A stretch of 64,000 nt of DNA from assembly GCF_021130785.1 (NCBI RefSeq), contig NC_060212.1, positions 143,474,001-143,538,000 of the forward strand, read 5' to 3'. Source of the stretch: Homalodisca vitripennis. Lineage: Eukaryota > Arthropoda > Insecta > Hemiptera > Cicadellidae. The notes beneath the pieces were generated by a model. It was not told the origin of the DNA. It did no database searches and saw only the letters and a program-made list of their open reading frames with translations. Positions 47,218-59,605 of the stretch are shown in pieces (position 1 is the stretch's first letter; each line of letters opens with the position of its first letter). A program made the position numbers and the translations under genes.

Positions 47218-47837
47218 ATGTTATTTTGCAAATTGTAAATAAAATTGCTCTTTAATTTAATTTTATATTTCCCAAAATGTATAACACATGATTTAAATCC
47301 TCCCATTGTGGGCAAAAGACATAAATAGTGTGTCCCTCTGCTCTGTGATTAGCAGGAACTATTACATTTCTTTACATTTTCTGTTAGAATGTGTTTGGAT
47401 GCTCTGCTAGGTCTGGTGATTTGTCTTCATAGTAATGCAATACAAAATCTGGTAGAATGGTTCCAAAGTTATGTTATAATGTGCTCAAGCATTCTGTTAT
47501 AATAGTTTTCTTTTTGTAAATAGCAGTTGAGATCATGTGTTTTTCACTTCTTCGATATTCTAAAATAGTAATCAGTATATCAATACAACACTGCCGCGAG
47601 TAAGTTGTGTGCACGCTGCGGACTGTGCTGCTGCTGCTTTATCTGTCACTGACACTAGTTTCAGCACTGAAGTTTTTCACTGCCCAAAATTGGTTAATAT
47701 CTGCGGGCTAACCACAGGCCTGATTAATTTGTTCTCCAACTCGTGATATTTAAACTAGAGAACTGCAATACCATAATAGAAATGAGTTAAGATCATTTAT
47801 GGAAGAGGAAAAATACAAACTTTAACACAGGAATATT
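47218..47837. other. Intergenic DNA downstream of the Acsl-like gene
   Basis: No gene recognised. A patch at 47590-47720 is less AT-rich but carries no evident motif. Confidence 0.45.
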
Positions 47838-49102
47838 TTTATTTTAATTTTGATTTCAACATAGTTTCAAGTTTTCATACATTGCAACTAATCAACGAAT
47901 CCAATTGACACATTTAAGTATCTAAATACAGCTTTGTATTACATACAATAGGCTCCTTTATAATATTCTTTGTAAAAACTAAGCACAGTATAATGATCTC
48001 CGAGGTCCAACAAAACGGAATCTATATTGTTCGTAAATGTGTACAAAATACATCAATATTATATAGTACATACAAATTGCAATGCTTGGCATTCAAAACT
48101 GCACTTGCCTACCTGTTCTTTTAAGAAGATGAGTATCTGTAAATTAACAATCAATTAAAAGATAATTCTAAATCACAACCATTACTGATATACTAACAAG
48201 ACTCGATAATAAGGTACCAAGTAGAAGGAAATAAATAAAAAGATCAACAATATACAAAACAAATTTAGAAATAACACGCTCTTAGTGGCAATAATTATTA
48301 TGATGGAATAAATTAAAATGTAACCTGAAGTAGTGAACTAGGAATTATGTAATTGTTACAAGTATAAAACAATAACGAATTTAACGAAACTAGTACTAAC
48401 TTTCTTTAATTAACACCAGAAACTGACGTTATACATTACTTTTTTAAGTATACAATACCTGGCATCATGCTGAATGAATAACAATAAATAGCCTTTAACA
48501 TCAATCCATTGGATTTAACATCACAACTAGTACTACATACATATTATGCTAGGACAAACTGAGAATTTATGTTCTCCGAATCAAGAAAATAAACAGCATT
48601 GGAGCGTGAAACGGTTTAAAAATAAACCACATTTTACGGACACAAACACAAAATCATCAAGACTTTTCCACAAGAAAAATTCACATGGTCTCTGGAAACG
48701 AAGACATTTCCGTGGAAATAAAAGTGTAACTAAAATAATTATAAAACACTTAACGAGGACATACAAGTGATGTTTCATTGAGCTAAAGCTAAGAAATAGA
48801 ACCGATATACCTAATTATATTTATAAATTAAGTAGACAATATATACATCTCATATGCTCCACAGACGCTCATCCCGAGCGCAGGCAAGAACGTCTGTGCG
48901 GGAAACTACAATACATTCTTAAGCTATTTACAAATCCTAATTACTAATATCAGTACAAAAAAAAGGAAAAACAATTCAAATAAAATAACCCCTTAGTGTT
49001 TAAAAAAAAGTGTAAATCAGTAGTGCTATTTATACAGAAAGAGAGACAATTTTACACTTATGTTACAGTTGAGGTGAAAACGTCTGAATGGAACGCAAGT
49101 GA
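47838..49102 (-). other. Probable 3' UTR of the Acsl-like gene
   Basis: The sequence follows the Acsl stop codon on the minus strand, shows no transposon signature, and reaches a candidate AATAAA (minus strand) at 47843-47838. It holds an 8-bp-stem hairpin at 48860-48898. The true end cannot be fixed without transcript data. Open frames at 48546-48778 on both strands are incidental. Confidence 0.4.
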
Positions 49103-49257
49103 TCATGAAGCATACATGCGGTTGATCTCGTGTTGGTATCTCTCCTGAATGTCTTTCCTCTTCAATTTGAACGCAGCGGTAACTAGTCCCATGTCCGGAG
49201 ACCAAACCTCAGTGCAGAGTTTCACCGCAGTTGGGATCTCAAACCTCTCTAGTTTGC
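49103..49257 (-). CDS. Acsl: Acsl-like terminal exon
   Basis: Reads KLERFEIPTAVKLCTEVWSP, DMGLVTAAFKLKRKDIQERY and ends INRMYAS then TGA, as ACSL3/4 end in I-E-R-M-Y. It contains the Lys-rich segment where the family's catalytic Lys lies. The acceptor is TTTACAG. Confidence 0.93.
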
Positions 49258-52200
49258 CTGTAAACATTATCAACCGTTATTGATTGAATTCAACATATTT
49301 TATAATGGTAATCAGTTTATATTTCACAAATAAGACTGATTTTTCACCCTAACAATATAGTATGACTAAAAAGAACATGCCTTTATCAGTACACTCTGCT
49401 CGGAATGTCAGAGTTAAAAGATTTAAATAAGGAAAAAATAAACAAGTTGCCTAATTTTTCTAAAATCTTATTATGAAAATCATTCCAGCCTGAACCTTCT
49501 AATTCTAATTAAAAGTGAAATTAGTAATTAAATGGAAAAAAAAAACTGTCAACCATTGTGTTTCAACAATTTGTCAAAATTTACTTCCAAGATATGTAGT
49601 CTAGTGACTCAGAGTCTGAGCACTGATGTACCAAGAATAAATATTCCATCCAATTTAAAGTAAATTTCACTTCTTTTTAAAGAAAAATTCACAGTTCTCT
49701 TTAAGACAATGTGAGTCAATATTTAGGGTACAAAAATATACAGTTAACCCAATGTAAGTCCAAACTATTACGTGAGACAGAACAAACAGATTTTTGTGCA
49801 GAATCTGTACCTGAGCCTTCATGCAGAATTATAATACCAGGGTTATCTAGAAAGTAGAGTTTGATATAAACAAAGTAAAAGAAGAAATTGTATTATATGC
49901 ATTTGAAATTAACACTAAACTACTATTTTTCAACATAGTCATCAAAAAAATTTAGGCACTTATAGCGGTGAACTAGTTTTAAAATTCCAGTTTTATCAAA
50001 TTCTGCCGCCCGAGACTTCAACCAGGTAGGCACACCCTCCCGCAGCTCCATGACGTCATCAAAGCGGTGCGTCGCAAGCCTTAATTGTCTGGAAACAGGT
50101 GGTAGTCACTAGCAGCAAGGTCAAGACTGTAAGGCAGATGTGAATACACTTCCCACTTAAAAGCATCCAGGACTTCTCGAGTCCGGTTTACCGTGTGTGG
50201 TATCGTGCAAAAATAAAATTTTCAAACTTAACTTTCCTTTGTAATTGTTTTTGTATTGATCTCCTTAACTTTTTCAAGGTTTCACAAAGAATTTTTTGTT
50301 GTGCCACATTCTAAGAAATCAACAAAAAGAACTCTTTTCCTTTTCCAAAAAACAGTTCCATAATCTTCCGTGTCAACAAGGTTTGTATACATTTCCTTAC
50401 TTTTTAGGGGGTGTATATGCCCAAACTCTATAGACTGTCGTTTGGTTTCACAGTTCAAGTTTTACCCAAGTATTTTCTCCTGTATGATTCCGATTGAGCA
50501 GCAAGTCACCATCTTTTTCATAAGTGTCCAAAACTGTCAATGAAGCAGCCATACACTGATTTTGATGACTTTCTGTTAAGATTTTCGATACTCATTTTGC
50601 ACAAAATGTATGATAATTTTCTGCGTTGTTACGCAGAACAAAAAAAAAAAAAATTATTTCGTGTAACAAACTCCTTGAAATTTGAGGAAAACTAAGTGAG
50701 AGTTCTGTTATTGTGAATCGGCGGTCTTCTTTAATTTTCTCATCAACTTTGGACAATTTAATCAGTCACAGTGCTTTGGCCGTTCACTTCTGTTTTTCAT
50801 CATGCACATTAGTTCGGGCATTTTTAAACCTAATGCAGTACTGACACACTCCACCTTCAGTAATCACATTGTTCCCATAAACTTCACAGAGTTGTCGATA
50901 AAATTCAATTGGTTTTTTTTTTGCTCAGCCTACAAAAACTATATTACCGAGACCTCATTCACAATTTTAATTTGCGTCACACATTTTTAACTGCTATTGT
51001 GAAACAACAAGGACGACTAGATAGCCACTGAACGGAGAAACACCCTGACATAAAAATGGCCGCAATAGTCCCGCCCCTAGCAACTACAGAGCAAAACGTA
51101 ATCTAGTTTCTGCATAGCCCTTGAATATTAAGACATTAAGAATTTTTTTCCCAATCTTAACAAATCTAACAACAGCTAAGAATCATCTCTGGCAATAATT
51201 TCTTTAAATATTTAAAAATTATATTATATAGTATTACCCAGCATTCTGTAATAATAGTGCAGTTTATTACTAAGATTTACTCTGCATGATCAGTCATTAG
51301 ACAATAATTAAATATGTAAATAAACCTATTAAAATGTTTTAATGTGTTTGATATGTAAAGTATATCTTCTAACATTATTAAGAATATTCAATATTTATTT
51401 ATATGATTTCAATTGAACTATGATTTATCAGCAATGTACCATAATAATGAATTAGTACAATACCATATATATATGTGGTATATATATATATATATATATA
51501 TTTTATACAAAAATCCTAATTTTAAAAATGTAAAATTTTGTTATTATTTTTGGTTTATAATGGTGCTACATTTATATTTCACACAGATATTTTCCTTGCA
51601 CTATCCAAAACGTGTAATATTTTTTACTTAATTTTTTGACTCGAAATCAAACTCATTTTGTAAAGATAACTATGATCCTTTCTTTAAAACTAGTAAAATT
51701 AATTATTAACTGGCTGGAATATTCTTGGTAAACTAGATTTGGATCAAGAGGTCAATCACTTTTCTCAAATAAAAGTTTTCTTACTTTGAATATGTTTCAC
51801 AAAAAATCACTTGTGACATTTATAAATTTGAAAAATTCCCTTATATTTTGAAATCAGTGGATGCAACTCACATTTCTTGCCATGTGCAGCGAGCTGACCA
51901 ATGACTGCCTGTTCCACCTTGCGGTTGACACAGAGCTGTTCGAAGGTGAGGTCTGCGCCGAGACCGAGCGATTGTGCCAATGTCGACAGCTGACTCGGAT
52001 TGGGCACCAGCAGAGCCACAGTGTGGTCCTTGCTTGCGTCACCGTAGACGCAGATGTTCTCCACCAGAGGGCAGGTCTTGAGCTCAGCCTCCACTTTACC
52101 CAGACTGACATACTCTCCGGCCTGCAGCTTCACAAGGTCCTTCTTGCGGTCTAAAATGTGGGAAAAAACAAATTTAATACTAAAGCAAAGAGCATTTGAA

Positions 52201-55200
52201 CGTTTTAACCCTCATTACTGTTGCTATATCAAGTAATATAATATAACTTATCCTCTTTTTGAAATTGTTTATTACGCAATTTCCTGTATTATTTTGATGT
52301 GGTATGAAAACAATAAAATATTTGTTAAACTTTTAGGCACCTCAAATGTAATTTTACTTGTTACAAAACCTCAACATAAGCATTTATATTATTATTTATA
52401 GCTTTTTTTATACAAATGTATTAGCTTACCTATGATCTTCAAGACACCATCTTCATGGATCTCCCCAATGTCTCCAGTCCTGAACCATCTCCTGCCCTCC
52501 TCCTCGAAGAAGTCTTCCTTGGTTTTCTCAGGATTCTTGTAGTAGCCAGGGGAGATGTTTGCACCTCCAATAACAATCTCTCCACGAGGGAAGGGTTTGT
52601 CGGAGACTCTGTAGTTGCCTTCCTCCCAATCGACCAGTCGGACCTCACACACTGTTGCAGGGCCTCCTGCTCTGCCCCTTGATCTGTCGTTTACTGAAAC
52701 ACAACACTGGGGTCAATCTCACAACCTATGAGTCATCCATAATGTACTGTTAAATTAAATTCCCTCACAAATAATACACTAATTTGAAATATGAAATTCT
52801 CTTCCATTTATAATTGTAACTTTATCAACATTATTAATTGTATATTTGTTGTTCATGATCACGAATTTATTGCAGTCATCATCCATACTAAACATATCGG
52901 ATTATCACCTAGGCCATATGTAAAAAAGCACAACTAATTTTCTATCTTGTACATTTTATCCAAATATTGTGGATAAATAATAAACAACAATAACAAACAT
53001 AAAAACTATATTTGTATAGTAAATTTTAAAAATTTGAGGAACTAAATTTCTTTACTATTAAGTTATCCATTAAGTTTTTTTTATAGATTTTAATTAGTTA
53101 ATTAAAAATTACAAAAGAAATTACTTGACCGTACTAGGAAACCAGAAAGGTTCATATGGTAATTTCAACTCTAAGCCTAAAAACAATCTATCAAAATTTA
53201 ATTAAATTTTGTGAGATTTGTATAAAATTGAATACACTAAAAATAATACATTTTGTAAAAACATATACACAACTAAAATGGTTGTATTTAAGTGAATGGA
53301 AAAATAACACTGTACTAGACAATAGTCATGGTTTTTATGAAACTGTAAAAATTACCATGGTTATTTTTAGTGTAACCCTTAGAATATAATTACAGAGAAA
53401 ATAATTTTCAAAAACATGCTATGTTTGGTTCCTAACGAGTAATACGCTCTATTAATTGTTTTAAACTTCTTACCCAAAAATCAACTAGAGTTTTTCATTT
53501 AGTTTGAGACATTTTAGTTTGAATACAAGAGTTTATTTATTTCCGCGATGGAACACACAGCAGCAAATTGCTTACATCTAGTAAGATGTCTCTAACCATC
53601 AAAATATTAATCTTTTTAATTTAATAATGTTTTTGAATATTGTTTGTTATATCACATTAAATATAAGTGTTGATACTGTTCAGTAATATTCCTTAAATAT
53701 TATTTTATAAATCCTATCCCAACATATAGCAAAATTGTAGTTTCATTTAAATATGCCGCAACAAGCATTGTTAGCAGATTACTGTCTCTTGTAAATTTAT
53801 ACTATCGATGTAAGAGTATTTTATTTTTTTGAAACAACTAAACAAGTTTACAGTAAGATGCACAGTACAACAGATTTATGCACTACACCATATCAAATGG
53901 CATTGGATATTTAAATAATTTATGCAATAGTGTGCACATGATTAAATTTGTAATGGTCAAAACCCCATTTTAGCTCTGAAAGCGATTCTTCTTTCTAGTT
54001 ATTTTTCAATGTTTTAAGTAAAATATTATTAAATTGTGATAATTGGGTTTAAATAAGTATAATGATTACTAAATAATGTGTTGTGATGCGTTTTGTGCAA
54101 TTAATACAGCTTAGATAAATATTTTTAGTAGTGTTTTCTACAAGGTTAGTCAACAACGTGTAGGCTAGGTCCAGTATTAGTATACTTATTAGGAATGTAC
54201 TGCTTATAGTTATATTTTATGGCTATAAATAAATAAAAAGGATATAAAAAATTTATTTATAGCGTACTAACAATGCTTGAAAAATAATTTGACAAGTCCG
54301 ATGACTTGATAAAAATAATTGTATATTTAATCATGTTTACTAAGAGTAGAGTTTATATACTACTTCCAGTTTATGAACTAGAACAAATTTAGGATGTTTT
54401 GGCTATCTTAGAATTTTGGATTTGTTTATGCAACTATCTTTTCTAGATACATCTCCACCTGTATTCTTTTACAATGACAATTTTAAAATTAAAATGACAT
54501 TAAAAAATGTTCAATTTTTAAATATTTATCAGTATTATATATTAAAGTGTTCTCTAAGTTCATTGTGAACAAAATGATACCACATATAGTTAGGTAAAAA
54601 TAAAAAAATGTTCTAATTTTATAAAAGTATTATGCAAATCACTCAAAAAAAACCTGCCGGTTAATAAAACAATCATGTGGCAGCTTGAGAGTTTAAAAAA
54701 TAATATGCTTAAAAGTAGTTGGGATCAAAAGAGAAATTGCACTTACTGCTCATGATGGTAGCACAGGAAGTGGTCTCCGTAAGGCCGTATCCTTGGATGA
54801 CACCCTCACACAGACAGACCTTGATGAGCTCGTGAGTGTCGGGTGAAAGCGGGGCCCCGCCACACAGTATCAAGCGGACACGACCACCTAGCAGCTTGCG
54901 GGTTTGGGCAAACACCATCCTACACAACAATAGCATCCAGATGTAGCAGGCTACTCAGAATGTGTCTTTTTATAGTACAAACAACTTATCCCGAGTAAAA
55001 CAGTGTGATTTAAATAAAAACAAAGATAAAAATACATTATTTAATTAGGAAAAATTACAAAATCCGGTTTTTTTTAAGCAACTGGAGTTCATTTAATTAA
55101 AATAAAATATATATGCATCAGCATCAAATTAGTCATTTGTTAGAAGTTTTTTTATTGACAATGGGTTTTAAGGGTTATAGGATTTTGGGCATTGCCACTT

Positions 55201-57694
55201 GTAACGGATGATATACATTTTGTAACATATAACAATGCCAAACGTCCAAAATCCTATTATCCTATCAAATTAGTATTAACAATAATTTTATTTTAACCCC
55301 AAAAATGAGAATTGATTTGTAAAAGGTTCTCACCTTAAAAAATATAATGTATATTTTTTGTACCTTTCTGTAAACTAAATTATATACTTTTCAAATTACT
55401 TAACAAAAAAAATCAATTTTTTGCAGAGAAAAATGCAAAATTAAGAAATACAGCTACTGTATAAGTATATTACAAAATTCAGCTGGTAACTCTTCAAATT
55501 CTCATATTTATATAATCAATTGTACTATAAATCAATTTCCTGTACCAAATGATTTTTTTTTTTAATTTTAAGAACATTTCTTTGATGAACCACAAATAGT
55601 TGAACTAGAAAATTATTAGATAATCAAGCGTAGTTAATTAGGTTTATTAATATATCCATCTGGTTTTTTAATAACTTATTTACCATAACTGTAGAAACAA
55701 TATTACACAATAAATTCATGCAGTTTTATCAAAATGTGTAATAAAAAGAATGATTGACATATGTAATTGTGATTGTTACCTATCAATAAGTGGTGTGCTG
55801 AAGCCTCTCTTCATCCAGGTCCTTTTGTATTCGAAAGCGAAGTCAAACAGTACCCTCTTGAGTGGGCCAGCCTTCGACAATTTCTCATTTACTCCCTTGT
55901 ATATCCTGTCCAGAATTAGCTGAAAAGACAACCCAAATTATTGTATCTGATGTAAAATTAGAATAAACTCAAATTCAAAGTCGATAAATTAATCATACTT
56001 CAACTGATACAGGTTAAGATCTGTCAATGACTGTTATGAAAATAAACTAAATTGTGTCAAATCAAGACTAGGTAATATTGATATACCATTTTGGTTCTAT
56101 ACCATCAAGACAATATATAATTAAAATAATTACTAAAAATAAGAGTAAAAACTAAAACTGCATGAGGTACAACATTGTTATCATAGGTAAAACTCAAGGT
56201 CATTTTAATACAGCCAGTTCTTAAGCCTGGCTGTACAAAATCACTTACAACACTTAAATAATAATCCTAAATTTTTTCTCGTCTTGATCAAATAATGTAT
56301 ACCAACTGGTAAAGCTGTGTCTTAGACAAAGACAAGACTATAAAATGACAGAAAAACTCTGAAAAATGAGGTCCTGAACTAATTTATGCTCAAGATCTTG
56401 GACGTTTATTGAGGAATCATACAACTGTGATTCACTGGAACATAAGTAGAATCATGGACAAGATTTCAAATCAAACTGAACCAAAGCTACAGCTGATTGC
56501 GATCAGATTATTACTTCTTTCAGAAGGATTAACAACATTACTGTTTTTAAGTTCTAGAAAATGAAAAGATTGTGGGAAATTGATGTTTTATTGAGCAATA
56601 TAAAGGGGGGGATACAATTATTATGACCTATAAGAAAAATATAATTTATTATTTTATGTTCATATGAAAAAAAAGTGGCAAATTCTATGTTAAATACTGG
56701 ATAAGTAAATATGCACAGGAACATAAAAACAGAAAAACTACAAAAATCCTTTTGAAAAAATATTGCTGTAATACTCTATTTTCACTGTACTTATTATATA
56801 ATTATTTTCTGTATTAACATAATAAATAAGTTAATTCTTGTATGTGTAATTGATGCAAATCTATTTCAGGGATTTTATTAGTAATTTAAGTAGATTGACA
56901 AAACCTAAATAAGTAAAAGTACTCAATACTGACCGGTACAGCCGTCATACATGTGGGGTGAAGCACACTGGCGTCTCCCCTCGTGCCTTTCTTGATCTTG
57001 CTGGAGGTGTCAATCATGGTGAGAGGTGTGGAATAGCCGATGGAGACTCCACACAACAAGCAAACTGATTCTGTAAAAACAGTCAGGACAGTGTGAAAAT
57101 ACTTAATTTCAAATAATAAAGCAACTTTCCATGTTAATGTACTAGAACTATTAGAAAACAGAACAAATCTTAAATTTTACTAATAAAACAACTTCTTTGA
57201 TAACCTTCTTTTATAATAAACTAGCTGTTTTCCGCAGCTTCGCACGCTTATCTTTTTGTAAGCTTTGCCCGTGGTTGAGCACTTCAAGCGAATTATGTTT
57301 ACAACACCGATGTAGATTTGGCCTTGTTGCCACACGATCAGGAAAATCTCTGTCAGTACTGTATGTTTTTATATTTGTATCCTTACATGTACTTTATTAT
57401 AAAGGGGTCTTCTATTCAAGTTTTAAGTTCAATCAATAATTTATTTTTAAAACAAATATACACCATCTTAGCGCCTTCAAATAGTTTTTGGCTACTTAAT
57501 ATATGTAACTGTGCCGTTATTGCAGTTTATAACTTGCAGGCGCTTTGAAAACTTTTATATTTTGCAGCACTGCCTGGTGGCGAATTACACCAATGGGCAT
57601 AAACCTTCTCCATCGAAAAATACATATACATACAAATTTTCATAACGATTGGTCAAATAGTTTACGATTCTATAAAGGACAAACACACAAACAT

Positions 57695-57757
<63 letters not shown>

Positions 57758-59546
57758 CATTCTTTTATATATATATAAAAGAATGACAGATACGGCCAAA
57801 TACAAAATAATTGAATCGGAAAAATTAAGCGCTCTGTGGTGTAATGGTAGCACATTCACACCCGGCAAGTGAGAGATCCGGGTTCGACTTCCGGCGGAGC
57901 AAGTACTTTTTGCGATTCAATATTTATTGAAATTATATATAGATTAGATTTACCTGAATTACACTTATATTTCCAATGCTATGACTGTTATAAAACACAC
58001 ACTACATTAAATAATAAATTTAAAAGTAATCTTGACACAGTTGGTGATAGTTCACGTTGGTGATAGTTCACGTTGGTGATTGTTCACGTTGGTGATTGTT
58101 CACTATCCTAACCTTACACGTGTTGTACAGAAACATCAGTTGATTAATTTATCTTGAAATAATTGATACGTTGAAACTGCGTTCTCTATCAACACTGCAA
58201 AACCATTTAGTCTACTAACATAGCACAGTATCGATATAAAAAGTAAACCATTCTTCATTAACGTACAAATAAAAAGTAACTATGTCTAAATATTGAACAA
58301 GGGCCATAAACGTAAAACACTGTGATCATTTTGAAGAGTCATATGTATATCGAATTAAAATAACATTTCTGAATGGCTATAGAATTTTCAAATTAACAGT
58401 ACCTCTGGAAATGTTGGCAAGAAACTTATACTGGCTATATAAAGCAAATGCATTGATTATGTTTGGTTCAATAAGATGTTCGACTATCAAAAGATGGCTT
58501 AGTTTATTTTCAAATAGAACATTTTGTAACCAATATTCAAGTTTTCCAGGACACAAAATCAATAAAAAATCTCTCAAATTCTTGAAATATTTTGGTCTCA
58601 CTGTGTAAAACCATTTCCCACAACAATATAAATGATCCGTATTGAAGAACTATTTGGGCCACAGACACACATGAGTGAATATGAAACGTGAATATAATAA
58701 TTTATCACATATGAAAACTTAGAATTAAAATTTGTCTAACTAAATAGTCCAGTAGTTTTTCTCAAGAGAACCTCATAGGTGACATATTTGATAACACTTT
58801 TAAAACTCCTACTTTGATGAACAAACCATTGCAACGTACCCGTCAGCAATTCAAAGACATGGGCCAGAGGAAGGAAGCCAAGGAATACATCATCGTCGTA
58901 AATGGTAACAGCGTCTGAGAATGCTCCCATGGTGGCCATCATGTTGCTGTGGGTGATCTGGACTCCCTTGGGTACTCCGGTGGACCCACTGGTGTACATG
59001 ATGATGGCAATGTCGTCTTTGGTCGGGGGAACACCCTCTGTAAAACATAGGTGTTAGATATGATTTTACACAGATTTTAAATAATTAAGAATGGATGATT
59101 TTGTCTGGCCATATTTGCTTTAACGGTAACAAAACAATACCATTTCGTGTGTTATATTCTTAGTTACAAACAACAGACTGGTATCGAATTTAGAATCGAG
59201 ATTCAAGACCACAATTTTGGTATCAGTATTAGAATTGGAATTAAATGTTTTTGTTATCAGCCCATCCTTATAAATAATACTGATAAATAAAGAATTTTTT
59301 TAATCCTCACTATCAATGCATAAGTTCAGTATATCAACCTACTAACTTGACCAACTCAGTCCCCCCACAAAAACTCGAGCAGCAAACCCAAATAATAAGT
59401 TTAAAGGTTAGTTTGAAAACTATCTTATATAAAAAACTTTAATTTTTTATTGCAATTTGAATATTTTGAAATAGATGTTTTAATTTTAAACCTATCAGCT
59501 ACCAATTATGAGTATTATTTATAATATTGGTGGTGTTATCATATAT

Positions 59547-59605
<59 letters not shown>

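Larger units (their letters stand above)
49258..51871. other. Last Acsl-like intron
   Basis: About 2.6 kb of AT-rich sequence containing the mariner relic at 49837-51124 and a (TA)n microsatellite at 51465-51502. Otherwise nothing recognisable. Confidence 0.6.

Noticed and set aside
51854..52236. Frames on both strands overlapping the Acsl exons
   Set aside because: They are shadows of the real exons, which match ACSL3/4 in only one frame.
57545..57868. Ile-Tyr repeat proteins on both strands
   Set aside because: They are translation of the (TA)n microsatellite at a Helitron-like end.
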